Source: Paragonimus westermani (lineage: Eukaryota > Platyhelminthes > Trematoda > Plagiorchiida > Troglotrematidae). Taken from it: 64,000 nucleotides of DNA. The notes beneath the pieces were generated by a model. That model saw nothing but the letters and a program-made list of their open reading frames with translations, was not told where the DNA came from and searched no databases. The position numbers and the translations under genes were made by a program. Shown piece after piece: positions 23,790 through 38,080 of the stretch. Positions within the stretch are counted from its first letter, which is position 1, and each line of letters begins with the position of its first letter. The stretch spans positions 89,811-153,810 of the forward strand of contig QNGE01001306.1 of NCBI GenBank assembly GCA_008508345.1, given 5' to 3'.

Positions 23790-24175
23790 TTGCACAGCCA
23801 AGTCTCACTCCCAGTTGGAGATATCTATCGTTCTTCTTCACGCAATACGTCAGATAATGAAGCAGTTCTCGAATGCCTGGGAAATTTCTCGGAATCACAG
23901 CGTTGTTCACGTTTACTTATTATTAGTAAATTTCGTGCTTTCGAAATTCCTTGGTCATCGATTCTTTTTACTGATGCCAACAGGACGGAAATTGCGAACA
24001 AAGCATGTCAGCGCCCCGACGCGGGACCGCTTCGGTCAGATTCTGTCTCTGATTGACCTAGTCATCACTAGTCAGGGCCACTTAATAGACAGAATGCTTT
24101 TCAAGCTGTCGCTTAGAAAGAGTGGCTACTGTCTGATTTCGTCCGATCATATATACTACGGTTTGAAACTGTAAA
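23790..24175 (+). pseudogene. CR1-like endonuclease remnant
   Basis: 23800-23960 gives IYRSSSRNTSDNEAVLECL and LLIISKFRAFEIPW (family: YRPPGS..DNE.LL, LLIMGDFNAPEIDW); the GDFN box reads SKFR. After a frame change, 24010-24174 gives LSLIDLVITSQGHLIDRMLF and then LRKSGYCLISSDH (family: SLLDLVIT...LGKSDHCVLTFD), with the catalytic SDH reading SGY. Confidence 0.75.
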
Positions 24176-24849
24176 CGAAACAGCCTACAGTTCGGAACTT
24201 TGATCACACCGATTTTAACTCTCCGAGAAGCCACTTCGGTCCACCTATATCACATGTTTCAAAACGCAGTGCAGTAATCAAGTGTTGTTTTCGTGACACG
24301 CAAATTATACACTCTCTCCTATCATTCACCTTTCCCGCATAGAATGCACCGTCTCTCTGATGACCCTTGACGTTTATTCCCGAGTCACATACATACGAGT
24401 AACTCGGAGGACCTGGACATTTTGCCCACTGTTCGGAATAGGTTCAAGAGTGAAATCCGTGGACACACCACACTCATACGTGAATGTATTCTATTGAGAG
24501 CTTGCGCAGACAAAGCTTCTTATTTAAGCACATGCGTCAACTGCGAAGAAATATGCTTTCAACACTTCCCCTGCGACTACCCAAAGGAGAGAATTGTTCT
24601 GATCCGTAGTTGCTGCCCAGTTATTTAAGAAGTAGTGTTCGACAACGTTCAGATGCCGAAATCACACTGTAGACTATCACTGGAAAATTTGAGATAAGCA
24701 CTTGTTACGACTGATTTTACTGTACTAGACTTTGGAAATCTTCTATCCAAGAATAATTCTTATAACACGATAGGTCCAGATAACCTTCAGTGTAGCAGCT
24801 TCTAATCTGACAGAACCTATTTACTAGCTATGTGAACAAACATTTCGGA

Positions 24850-25625
24850 CTGGCATTCTTTCTGTTGCATGGGAAAAATCCACGGTCACGTCTTCTTTCA
24901 AGAGAGACAACCGGCACTTCCCGGCTAACAACCAGCCAATCAGTCTTTCTGGCCTCCTAATGAAGATAACAAAGCACATTTCAAAACTCACCATTTCTAA
25001 ACGCTTCGTGACGAAAGATCTTTTGTCATGTACGCAGAATGTCTTCATTCCCAGCGTGTCGTGCATCACTGATATACCACTATGTATAACTTGATGTAAG
25101 CCTAAGACAGTGACCTTGTCTCAGACGTAATCTTCTTCGATTTCGTAACAACATTCACAGTTGTAAACTGTAAGCTTACGGATCCAGGTTGAGGGTTTTT
25201 GCCGAATTGTTTCTTTTCTTGACAATAAGACACTCGAAGTCAAAACCGAATCAGACCTTTCATCTTTCTCCTTGATGTCCATAGGAGATCATCAAGGGAC
25301 AGTGCTTGGTTCTTTTGCTATCTACTATTTGCACCAATGAAATTTTGGACAATATTTCTATTAAACCTTTACTCTACGCTGACGATTTAAAAAGTTGGAG
25401 AGCTAGTGACCCTAGAGCACTTTAGGTTGCTCATGACGCTATTGAACTGTGGTAGGACGATTGTGATCCCTCTCTATGATGAATACATATGTAGTTTGGT
25501 AGAGACCTTGGGGATGCCTTCACAATTCATAATGCATCCAGCACAATGGGCAAGCCAATTGCAGAAGAAGTCGGGAATCACTGTGTTCAAAATGTTCTTT
25601 TGTTCGGCAGAAAAACTGCATTGAC
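24850..25625 (+). pseudogene. CR1-like reverse transcriptase remnant
   Basis: 24860-25070 reads WEKSTVTSSFKRDNRHFPAN, NQPISLSGLLMKITKHI, then LSCTQNVF, aligning with the LINE RT block W..A.VTPIFKKGD...NYRPISLT...KIME...LLS..QHGF. 25283-25395 gives DHQGTVLGS and, after a frame change, LLYADDLKSW, the G.VLGP and YADD boxes; the YADD aspartates are intact. 25500-25600 continues with a C-terminal thumb block (DAFTIHN in another frame). Confidence 0.75.
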
Positions 25626-25970
25626 ACGCCCGGCAAGTAATCCTGCCGCAAAATATCTCTTATAATCAATATAAGTAGAATCGTCAAAGAAAACTGAATC
25701 CCGACTTCTCTGAATTTTAAACGACTTTCGATGAAAAATACAGGATTGATTTGGTAGAGATTAGATTCAGTAGAGAACGGTATTTACGATTGTAGAGGAC
25801 GACTACCCACATCGTATTTAATGGTGTAGGATATTCCCAATACCGTAAATTCATGTAGGCAAACGGCGAAACTTTACACAGCACCTTTGGCAAACACTGT
25901 ACGATTGCATGCAAATGATAAGGAAAATGTATGAAATTTCCGTCACTTGTGCTTTCTGAAAGTGAGTGCA

Positions 25971-28900
25971 TTGGTAGTTGTAAACTAGCTTCCTATTAAA
26001 TAAGTACACCGCAGTTTGAATCTAATCACTATTTGTTCTGTAAACCGGAAGTCCGCTTGTTTAGTTTAAAAAGGTCATGCATTTTGACCTCGTTTACAAA
26101 TGTGGTGTTATCGATTTGTACCTTGTCGATTTCTAACAAATCCGTCCACCGTTCCAAAAATCGGTCACATACCTACATGTACACAGCACTTTTTCTAGGT
26201 TTGCACTCAGAACATGCTATGGAATGTATGTATTTCAACAATGACCTTTTCACCCAAAGTATTTAGTCGAATTCGAAGAAACGGGACATACTTTAACCGA
26301 ACTAGTTTTCAAACCACGAATCGTGGTTAGAGAATTCGGCATGAGTAGTGCACTGCGATACAGTGTTTAGGTTGCATGTCAGTTGCAAGTACTAATCAGA
26401 AGTGGGCTGTGATCTAAAAATGGTTTGAGGGTTGAAGAAACTAGTAGTTATTAAGTTTGGAATCGAAAAATTTCTGATAATGGGACGGCTTAAACAGAGA
26501 AGTCAGAAAGAGAGTTTCGGATTGGGTATATCTTGAGAAGAATTAGTGATATGTCACTAAGTCCGTACTATGGTCTACGTTCCAATATATGGCATAGTTT
26601 AGCAGGAGTGCGGAGCCAAATGAAGAATTGGATGAACTCATACAAACGCGCACACCAACTCTCACAAATTGTTGAAAACGCCTTCCCACTAGCACAGGGA
26701 TAGTTATCAGGGGTGAGTGATTACTGCTCTGGGAAACTGGAGATTTTCTTATTTCTCGTTTACACGACGTACTCCAAAGACGTGTGCTTGTATTAAGTGA
26801 AGTCGACATGGTCGATTTCCACCAACCGATGACACCGGATCTTTCGGACTGTGGCCACCATCCAGACCATGTGGTATGCGTGACCGTTCTGGAACATTCT
26901 GAAACTTGTTCAGTGACCCGCGGGCGTAATCAACACACAGTTCTGCCTACGTAAGTTTCCCGGTACACATGAAAACTCGTGAATAACGGTATTTGTCGTT
27001 GGTCAGTGGTAGCAATTTCCATGGTGGTGTCGGAATTTGTGCGATGATGAATATCATGATAGGTTAGGTTGTGTAGCTCACGCGTCATGTAGCTAACGTG
27101 AGAAGAGTTTTCCAGAAGAAGTAAGCCTACCAATAAGTGATGGGGACGTTGTGGCATTTTTGGGAAAGTTATCAGGCAACGGTTTCGAACATGGTACATA
27201 TACTTGCCATGATCGAGATTTAAAGTTCGTTACACGTTCTCACCAAACAATCCTGAGCGTATTTTAATTCTGTCATGACTCGATTGGTTGCCGAGTAGAT
27301 TCCACGTTCCCAGATCTCTACCTCATGAATATACACAAAAAGGGAGCGGTCGTGGTGTGTTGTTTTGCTGCTGATCATTGTGAACCAGTGCAAACATTTT
27401 GAGCTTTTGTCATAATTAGCTAACTTGTTCCTCACGAGCCACTTAATACAAGCCATTCTCAGTAGATGCTCTGGTGATCTGTACTAATGGCCTGTCTTGT
27501 GGCACTAGTAAAATCCACCGAGTGTATGTTGAGAGAGTAATGCTATGACCGTGGTACCGCTAAAGCGACCCACAAGTTGAGCGACCTTAACTTCCGTCAG
27601 GTGTAATAAATCCTTGCGTTACAAATATAAAGAACACGATTCAAACAAGTTAGTTTCATAGGTTACGAGAGTCAAGTGGACGAAACATTCAACTTGTGCA
27701 GCATTTGACGGTGAACGTCTAGTCTGTCGAACAAGTTGGGTAATTTGCTCATTAGCATGTCACCCTCGTGTCATCTGTTACCCCTTCACGAAGGCTTCAC
27801 AACGGTTGCGGTTGAACAACATACCACAAGCTGCGGTATCAGCAAGACACCAGTTTACTGTAGGTCAGTGCAGGAGCTGAATTGGTGAGTGGAATGTTGT
27901 ACTACCTCAGGTTCAAAGATGACGCGGGTTTCGTAGACCGTCTGACAGAGAGTATTTTCACTGGACTCAACAACAATTTATATAGACGTTCAACCAGTAG
28001 CGATGATACTGAATTTGGTTTGCACTAGCTTCGTCGATCTGTGTGCCACTGGAGTGGGGGCGTTGATTGACGAATCAAACCCCAAACCCTTTCCTCATTC
28101 TAGCAGAAACAGTTTGTTTTGATGGGATGGCATCAATTTGACGTATTTCCGCTCTTACTAACATAATATCACACAGTATGAACAGTTTCTGTGAAGTCAT
28201 AGGACCGTGGACAAAGTTATGTTAATTGCAAACTGAGGTGTGCTGATCGTTTCGTGAGCATTAAAACGCAACTGACTTTTCAGAATAATGCATTATTTTG
28301 GCATAGCAATTCATGTTTCATTTAAGACTCGTTATAGCGCCAAACCGGCTGACTCTGTGAAACAGCTGTTTGCTCTTCCTGTGCTAACTTCCGTAAAGAA
28401 CGACCGAAACTGATGTGCTCTAAAACGTGCGTTAACAAAACTGAGTGCATGAAAAGAAAATTTGAATCGCACAGTAACATTTTTTTCAGCATGGCAACAA
28501 TTTAGTGCCTCGTGTGAGATTAGAGGGCAGGCAATATGTATTAAACATTAAAGTGAAGAAAATTGGAGGGCATAATTGTGAGATCACTTAACTACGACTG
28601 ACATTCTCATGACGGAATCTTCTATGACATAGAGGTAGAGACAAGAACTTCTCAACGCATCTGTGCCAGTGAAACGAATTTGGTGAATTGAGTTCTGTCT
28701 GATCGAGTCGCTCAACAGCTCTTCTGGTTTGTTTTTAAATTTTCAACTGAGTATCTCAACGATATTTATGTCAGATTCGAATGCTCAAACATAATAGTCA
28801 CTAGTCAATGAAACGATAGTTTTACGTTTTAGGTGTAACGTTAGTTGCTAATGCATTCAAATTCAAGGTGTGAAACACTTTTCGAATAGTTTGGTGAAAT

Positions 28901-31900
28901 AGGGTCAACTCTTGTGAATGAATTAGGTGTTTCCCAAAATTCACCTCATTTGGAATGTCAGAGCAGTCAAAACTTGTTTGTCCTCATATGATCCATGGGG
29001 AAAAGACTGGGCGTCATTCATAATTTTAACTTAATAACAGATCGACGAGAAACACATATGTGGGCTGCTTCTCATTAACGGGTTCTGTTGCGCTCGAACA
29101 GTTTTTTATTCCATTTGTCACAACCGTTAAAAGCATACAAAATTCCTTCGGGAAAAAATTTCTGACGTACGAAATTACTTGTTTAGACTACCTCTTTGTG
29201 CAAACGAAACGCTTAGAATCAGACAAAAAACACACTTAGAGACTGAGGTGGGATCATTCTTTATAAGGCGTAGTAATTTGAAATCTGACCTGCACCTATC
29301 CCATTAATCTAATGTGAGATTTGCCAGGCTAAGCGAGATGTGAACTACACTCCTATTGGTTTGAGATTGTCATCTGCGTTCAGCCAACTTTGACCGTTGT
29401 GATCAAAAGAGCTGTACTAACCGTATCAAGTAGAACCATCAAATACATGTACTGTACACTACAGCTCATACTCTATACATTTTCAGATACTCCCTCTAAA
29501 ATAAAACAGTGTGCCTGTCTGGACCAAGAAGCTAGCAGCGATAGCATTTGATTTACCGACCAACGTAACATGGATACAAAGTCACTGTGATTTGCATAAA
29601 ACCGTTTGGTTTAAGATAAAACAGCTACATTTATTGGCAGGTTTTTCAAGCTGGCTTTTGTAATTTCCCTGCTCCACATGCGACAGTGTACAGCGACGGC
29701 TTTCACTGATCTAGAGTAATCAACCCAAGACCAGATGTCTATATGAGTGCCAGTTTATTGAACGGGAAATTTTGGGTGAAGAATTTCTATTTCAACTGTT
29801 ATGACGTTTGTTACATAGTAGCCCGGGACTTCCGTTTAAGATAACCAAGCATTTGGAAATGTAGAGCGAGCCTTTTGCAATATAATTTATTGCCTTCCGC
29901 TAGCTCCTAGAGTGTATGGTCACGTTAAAATGTGGACAGTTGAGCCGTATCACTATTCCGTTTACTCCTTCCCATAAGCCCAAGGTCAACCGGTCTGGCT
30001 AAATTCAATGTCGATTTGCAGGTCGCTTCGACAGCACGCAGCACGGCTCTGTAAAATGGAAAATACCTTCCACTTCTTGATAATGTGTAAGACGATTAAC
30101 TGAACGGAATCATCCAGTCCTGTCACGTTATTCCTTACTGGTGGCTTCGAGAATAAAAAACAATTACATTACCTATTTTTCGGTAGCAAGAGTTAGATAA
30201 GTTCTTTCGTTTGTCGTCAGAACAGTTGTGGTCGGAGCAGGTTGTGAACAGTCTCACTGTTAATTTCGAAATCGATTCTTGGTCTTTTTGAGTAGACCGC
30301 ATGCTGCTTACAATAAATTGCTCGTACTGGTCACTCGACAGCAAACTAAATTGTACAGAGTCCATTTCACTTCCAACATTAAGCATAACTTCGATAACAG
30401 GAAAACACTAACCAACCCCACTTGTGTATTTTAACGGACTCATGAAGTAGTTTTACGTTACACACCGTGTGTTACTCATATCGATTGTGTTGGAGGGAAT
30501 CAAATTGACCTGCATTCTGAGAGGAACACAGGAAAGCGTTCTTTTTTAGAGGGAATATTGCATCCATTATTTCTGTTTGGTTTGTAACCAGCTAACCGGA
30601 AACGTACATATAATGAAGGTAGTTAGCTACAACAGGAACCGTGTGTCAGGGGTAATTGTGGGTATGAGAAAATGTGTAGAGTTACTCAAAAAAGACACAC
30701 CCACTATCATAGAATGCAGCAATTTGTAGTTTTACTATTTGTAAAACGTATTGGAATCAAAGCACTTTGAAAAACAATTACTTACTGTGAGACTGGCAAT
30801 CAGCTTACAGGTTTACCACGTTGAAAGAGACTTACTGGTAAGGAAATCTGAGTTTTAGCCAGACTCATTCCAGTTGCTGATCCAGTCGCTGATATCTGTG
30901 TGATCTTTCACAAATGTACGTAATGTTGACTTACTTCTCCCATGCTGTCGGTGACCTAATGCTACAGATTCACTCTTGATACGATCAGATGAACTACTGT
31001 GGAAATACTGAACGGTAGAACAAGACTACTAGTGAGCAGTGGGACCGATGTAATAGTCGTGATATGATCACAAACATGTTTGGCCTGGGGGTGATGTTTA
31101 TTTCTGGACATCCACTGAACTTTATGCCGGGGCAAACAAGAAGACAAATATTGCAGTGAATAACTGGCACTGGTATTCATATCAGTCGACATTGTCAAAC
31201 CCCCCGTCTGTTTGTTGGAATCTGTACATTTCACCAGTGAAGCTGTACATTATAAAAAATTCCTTCGCTCCCGAAAGATTGTTGCATTTCTATCACCTGT
31301 CATCAAATTTATTCCGACTGATATGTTTCAGTAACGTTATTTGTGTTCCTTCTGTCGTCATATATTGTCAATTTATCAACTCACTGTCACGTGCTCGTTT
31401 CACTTCACTGTGCCACATGATCGTGTAGATAGGATCTTGTCTGAAATGTGTCGAGTACGGACCTCTCAGCAACGTGAATATGAGAGATATGTTGGATAAA
31501 CAGTAGGGCATGAATGACTACCTCATGGCTAGGTGGTTTGTATTAGCATATTTTTATACTAGAATAGTTCCGATTTTTAACACAGAAATGTAATACGCCA
31601 CTTGCTGCTCTGTTAACACTTGTGATACCTGTCTTGAACAGCTAAGTATAGAGCACTTGACGCGCGCACGTTTTTGCTTGATAACACTGAACGCTCTGGT
31701 TATAGCTGTTTGAGGATGTTTCTAAAATATACATACAGACCTTGAAAACGTGGTCGAACAATTTGCGGTTGCCATGAACCGATAGAACCTGTCGGTTCAA
31801 TGGACGTTCATAAAGCACGGAAGGAAAGTGGAACTGGAAGCATAACAAACAGAATGTTGAATGCAGGGTTCAGCCACTCCCTCGAATTGAATTGCAGCAT

Positions 31901-33937
31901 TGACGAGGCACCCGACTCCTTCAGGTATATAGCAGCTCGCTTTAAGCTGAGGGAATACGGGTGACAGTATCAGACCCCCCACATGCGTTCGCTGATAACT
32001 CCATAGCAGTCACAGCAACAGACGAATACAGGGAGAGAATACAACAAGCAGTCAAGAGGAAATTCGGAATAGCTCTCAAATCTCGTATAATGATTTCGTC
32101 TTCATCCTTGATTCACTTGAAAAAAAGTATCTCATAAAGAAGAAAAATTTACATTTAAACTGAATAGTGGGGTCAAAGTTTTTTGAAGTTTTTTGGAAAG
32201 ACTGAACGACAACCTAACGCTTGGTAGAGTGTAGATTGTGGAATGAACAAAAGCTTTCACAAAACCATCAAGAAAGCCGGATACTTATAAATTATCGAGT
32301 CATGCATTGGATAGTAGCCATCAAACTGAGTTGCAAGAAGTTCCAGGTAAGTTGGTGATGAAACGGAACGACATAAAAACGTCTGTCTGCCACCAAACTA
32401 GAAGGCTTGCACTTCCGAGTATTTAGAGGCTGGTCTTGGATCGACTTAAACCTTCTTCGTTAGAAATTGGATGTGCTTATCGGGATGCCAATATCCCGCC
32501 TGGTGATTCTTACGCTTAAGTTTCTCTCCGGTCTTCCGCCAACGCTACTCAGAAGTAAGTATGAGAAGACAGTGGATCTGCAAACAGACTTTCCTCAATG
32601 GTTTACTCACCATACAGCCATACACCATACATCGTAGACAAGTTAAGGCGGCAAGAACATGAACACGAGAGAACCCTTAGAACAAAGAGGAAGAATAGCC
32701 ACGGAGATTTCCGGAGACACTGAGAATTCAAACAAACGCTGGACTGGTTGAGTGACTTCCCTAGTGTTATCGGCCAAACCACTGTCATTCCAGAGAATGC
32801 AGCTTACAACTCTGAAGATGACGCAGACACATTATACAGTCACGCGGTATCTACGTCAGCTCACTGAATGTTGGTGGTTTGTAGCAAATCTACATTCAAA
32901 TGACAACACGAACCGGTACGGTGGTACTACTAATGTGACTCACACGTCGCGCGGATGTTGGGATTTTGAAGACGCTGAACGTGGTCCCGATACATGCTGA
33001 CAAAACAACTGATCGGACAATGTTCAGCACGTGCCGGAGTTAACAGTACCTCCCCTCTTGAAGTCCGAATCTACACTCAACCCATCAACTTGTACACATC
33101 TGTCTCACGTTAACGTTCCATCCATATAGCAACACTTTATCAAACCCCGTAGATCTGACGTGTTGCTGACCACTATCGCCAACGCGGTAACTTTAGATCA
33201 CTATTGATATCGGTAACATCAAGATAATATCATACTGCAATACTATTATGGTGTCAATATCATTGTGGTTGTGTTTGCTACAGAAACCAAAAAACTGTCA
33301 TTAGGCCTCAAGCGTGTTCACATTAACGGTGTTGGTTAATCTGTCTAGTAATCTGCGTAGGACAAACCGAAGTGTAGCATGTGGTTTCGAATCATTCCAC
33401 ACTCTTGCTACCAACACCATTCATACTGGCTCCAGTTGTCTCACCACGAACATGAAAATACCGAGTCTTAAGATCAATTTCCACTCGGGGCATCGATTCC
33501 CGTGATCTGTGGTAAATTCGTATTAAATCACACGGAACAGGTTAACAGCCACTCGTTGTAGTCACAACCTCCGCGTAATAAGAACTGATAATAGCCCGGA
33601 CCGGTTAGCACCGCATATTTGGAAATCATGGCGCTTGAGGAAGGAGAGAGCGGGAGAGAGGAATTACGAGTAACAAACGAGAGAAGAACTGATGGAACAA
33701 TTATGATTAGGCATGCTGTCAGCAATAGGGCGTTGTCGGATATTCAATGCAACCGATGAGATTGTGTATTGGGGAGAAAGCGAAGTTACAGAATGGAGTA
33801 GTTCAGCCAGAACAATTAGGTAAAATTCGACAAAGCGGAATACAAACGTCGAGAAGCGAACCGGCTGCTAGCTGTTTCGAAGCGCACGCATAGTCATGGT
33901 AAACAACACTTCCTAATGACATAAACTAAAAAAATGA
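25971..33937. other. Long stretch without assignable gene
   Basis: AT-rich, ORF-poor DNA. Mildly coding-like places: 26543-27456 (-), a run of open frames of unknown family; 30135-30386 (-), an 84-codon stretch ending next to a good donor; 32370-32730 (+), a frame broken only about every 30 codons. None could be assigned. Confidence 0.35.
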
Positions 33938-34640
33938 CATCATCATCATCATCATCATGAATATCACTATCGCCATCACAATCCACACCGTAGGCTGCAG
34001 TGCACTCAAGACATTAACAGATGTTTAACTGTCACACAACCATGGAGGAAGAGGAACGCCCCATAATTGGGAAGAAAAGGCTGTGGAAAGAACGAGGCCG
34101 AATTGTCGAAAACACTCAAAGCTAAACCCTAACATTCGAGGTCATGGTGCGCACGCCTTGCAAACAAACAACTAAACACCGGAAGGATAGCATCCTCAAG
34201 GCTTTCATTGTTCCATCATTGATTACTCCTACTGCTCAGACAATTCGGCCAAAATATGGTTGTATTCATGACACCATGACCTATTAACCACCGCCTCACC
34301 CAAAGTCTCCAAACACAGACTCCATGAATCATGAGAACCCGAACACAGACGACAAACCCACCATTCAGTGACTAACCCTCCGGTGGATGTGTTCATTTCC
34401 TTCGGCCTAGTTATCATCTACTCAACCCACACCTCACACCGTTGGGCCGACTCATCCACAGAATGTGGTAGGTGTCGCACAAGACTGCCAGACATCTCCG
34501 GATCGTGGTCGGGAGAGCTGGGTGTGTGCATATTTGAAGATTGAGAGGCCGGACTCCCTGAACATCAACAATGGAATTACCGCTTCTCCTTTTCTCCCTG
34601 GCTTGGATTTCGGTGTCACCTGATGTCATTTCCATAACGT
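33938..34640 (-). mobile_element. RTE LINE 3' end with (TGA)n tail (older copy)
   Basis: On the minus strand, 34417-34229 carries CSGSHDSWSLCLETLGEAVV, the RTE C-terminus (family: GSRDS..WLETLGDMA.NR.QW). About 300 bp of 3' UTR follow, ending in seven TGA units at 33938-33958. The 3' UTR is alignable with the RTE copy at 43.5-45.2 kb, including GCAAACAAACAAC on the + strand. 5'-truncated, as usual for LINEs, and more diverged than the other copy. Confidence 0.7.
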
Positions 34641-37011
34641 TCTCATTTAGTCAAGTGTCACGATTGAGGACCAGGTACATCTGGGCTGTTCAAGTAGATT
34701 CCGCCTTAACTTGTTACGTGAACAAAAGGCACTGTTGTGATTACATACATGGCATACAGTGTGTGTTCAATTCGTGAACAAGGTTGTTACTAAAGTACCA
34801 ACTGTTGTCGAAATGGTTCGCGAAATTCCGAGATAACAGCTGTTGGGATTACCAAAGTTAAAACTGAAATGGTTCCACATTAGACACACTTGATACACAT
34901 GCTTTACCGGTAGTCCGATCAGTTTCCGACAGTTCGGGCTTGCGATCGGTGAGGTGATTGCTCGCTTGCGTTAGGCGCACACTTGCAACAGCCGTTCGTT
35001 ATCATTCGAGCGGTATGATGCCAGTATAGAACTAAACCCTTACAGGAGTCTCGCCGTTGTCGAGTCGTAAGAGGTCAATTGCGCAAACAGCTGTTTTCCG
35101 TCATTCTCATCGGGTTTTTAAAATTACATAGGGTACATGAGTTTTATATATGAAAAACTAGAGCAAGCCAAATGGGTCATTGTCGAGTCGGCCGATATAT
35201 GAGATCTCGTTTCTAGCAAAAATGACCTGTTCATGACCACGCTTTGTCCAGGTATGAGCGGTCAGGTCCGAGTGAAAGACGTCATGCACTGCACCGCTAC
35301 ATAGTACACTCGGAACACAAGCAAGCATAACGGAAATATTTTTCAACAATTTGTCACCCAGATCTGCCGGGTGGTCATCACAACATATACCATTTACCAG
35401 AACTCAATCTACCAATACAGTTACAGCCATCGTGCTGAGTATCATCTCCAGTCCGGCCTCATCCTGAGCTGCGGCCTTGGAGTCACACGAAATGCACAAA
35501 CATTAAAATGCTATCTTCCAGTCTAGTCTCCGGAATGCACCAGCCGTCCATTTTCAACGTATGCACGGTGAATACACGCATATTAACTCTCGCCCTAGGC
35601 CCAAGGAGAGGATGGGAGAATAGGAGACTTGACGCCAAGAAATTGGACGTTCCGCAGCGGTGTTAATGGGAATGGCTACACCTGTTTTGGGAGCCGAAGC
35701 AAAATGACTAGGACTGGGTAGGCGGGGATGTCTATGAGTAGAACTATACGGGACAATGGGTGGAGGGTTCAACAGCAGCATGTCTTTCGCCTACACACTC
35801 TGCTGTACACAGCTAATACCGAGAGACGACTGGCATTGTTTGGAATCAGTCGTGTTTCCACTATCCATCGTCGTATGTGAGTTACGGCAATGCTTGGGAG
35901 CGCAGAGCGATACAGAGGGACAACAATGATAGTTATTCAAATGCTTTCGCTAAAATGCTTGTATTTCAAGACAGCAGGTGGGCAGCAGCATGCCAGAACC
36001 AGTTATACCAGTCACTCGATAAACTTCAGATGAACTGCTTCTACCCAACCCACTTCTCAACGATGTGCGCGTGATCAGCGATTGGAGTCACATTCTCTGG
36101 TTTGAATTGAAGCACTGAATCCCGCCGATGATTTGTGCTGGGTTCTGCCCCTAAACAACCCATTATTCACAGTATCCAATAGGGATCATCAGCTAACTCC
36201 GTCACCTAATTAATTTGCCATTCACAAGTGTAGCGTCGAGAATGCGTAAATGAATTGGCTCAACGGAACAAGGTCCAACATAGCGAATGATTGAACACAT
36301 CAGCCATTATTTGCTTTCAAACCAGAGACCTTCCATAACGCGTGGATGAGCATTTCATTTAACAATTGGCTGATATGCGTACTGCATATATATATATAAT
36401 TCTCCGTACAACTTGTTCTCTGTTTCTTGTGGTATTTTGACGCCCATGACGTTCGTCAATGCTTTTGAAATGTGCATAGCGGCGAACTCCCGTAAAGCGT
36501 TACCTATGAACACACTTCGACCTAAATCCCCGCTTCACAGCTACGGCTTCTCTAAGGTACGTCGAGCGCTACAACTCTCCTCCAGTGAGGTACACAGATC
36601 CTCCATTTTGTTTCTCATGACAACTGGTTTTGGCAGCCGCGCCGCAGTTTGTCGACTCGGGTAACTTGAAAACCCATTGCGCCAACTGTTAAGAGGTGAA
36701 CAGCAAGAAATGTTCATGTTTGTGCCGAAAAACATCAAGGTTCACGGGGGCTGTTAGCGTACACCTAGACTTTAAACAGAGACGCGATATACATGTGGTC
36801 ACCGGTGGTCAGTGAGGGTCATGCAGTGAATATAATGGCGCTTCGTCCTCGTGGGGTGCTGCTAATTAACCGGTGAGAACATGCAATTTCCAATCACTTC
36901 GGGATGTGCGCTTTGACTGTGGTTTCAAGCGTTCTCATAATTCTACCAGAGAGTGTTACCGCAACTGAAGAGAGACAGATAGATACAATGGCTGAGAGAC
37001 GATATAGGGCT
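34641..37011. other. No assignable gene
   Basis: Bases 36380-36740 (-) keep one frame with only two internal stops (blocks VFIGNALREFAAMHISKAL and PQETENKLYGELY). It looks like decayed coding sequence of unknown family. A short (TA)n lies at about 36388-36400. Nothing else is supported. Confidence 0.3.
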
Positions 37012-38050
37012 TTGCGGTTCGGCCAGCAAAAGAGGTAACCTGCTCGTTTGTGCGAGCACGACAAGCATTGCTGCATTATGCACACGGTTCTATGCGGCAC
37101 TGATCATATTTTCAAAGGTGTTCCTCAAACTATCTCATTCAAACAGCCTTTCGGCGTAATTCCACAGTCTTCGAAGCCTGGTTGCTGAGCCGTCGACAGC
37201 CGGTTCTATGCACACAGAAGCAAATGACTGTCAATCTTTGACTGCCGCGGGTTTGGTCATGAGTACCAATCACGACGCAGCACGATTTGCATTTCTAATT
37301 GTTCCAGTTAAGTCTTGCTGGTCACACGTTCACGACTGAGGAGGGTGTGTGAAGTGAAATCATGTGGTAAACCACCTCTTCTGATTGTCCTATTGGGAAC
37401 GAACGGGACGGGACAGAGGTGCAGAGAACGCACAGATTGAAACCTCAGTGCGTTGTAGACTAGAAGTAAGGTTCGTAACTCGGGCACACAAGTTACGCGA
37501 AAATATGCGGGTTGGACAATAAATAGTCTTGTTTCATTGACCGAGGTTCCACCACAATAAAGTTGCACCAAAATTTTGACACACCCTTAGCTCGGACGCG
37601 AGTAGACGTTAGTGCACTAGCTGGTCTCAAGACCAGGGAAGAACGAATTGTTAGTCAGGATTGCATGTAGTCGCGAACGGTTTTGCAGTAGCAATCGGGT
37701 TAGCAACGGAAGATGGCACATTCCACTATCTCTCTCTCTCTTTCGCTCTGTCTCGTTTAGAACGCCAGATGGATCTAAGCAAAATCGTCAGAACCATTTT
37801 CAAAAGACAGGGGTCTGATAGGTGTGTGACAGATTGTAGAACAGACGTAGGACGACACCGTAAGCATGTCTCGTGTTTCGCCCGATCAAGTTAAGCTGGA
37901 TACTTTCTATTATCACTCACCGTACTGACTACGTGTACTACAGTCTTGTCACCACGAGTTACGAATGCACTGGCTTTTGCGAACGAGGTGTGAGTTAGTT
38001 CGTGTCTCTTTTCGTATACCGGAATTATATTTCTGTTCGGTGGTCCGTGG

Positions 38051-38080
38051 TCACACGTGGTCACACGTGGTCACACATGC
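38051..38080. repeat. 10-bp minisatellite, three units
   Basis: Three copies of TCACACGTGG-like units (the third reads TCACACATGC) followed by the palindrome CATGCTGAGCATG. Arm 2 has two units. Confidence 0.85.

Larger units (their letters stand above)
23690..25970 (+). mobile_element. CR1-like non-LTR retrotransposon, decayed
   Basis: Endonuclease then reverse transcriptase of a CR1-like LINE lie in order on the + strand, broken by several frame changes. The 5' end and 3' UTR could not be delimited. Confidence 0.75.
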
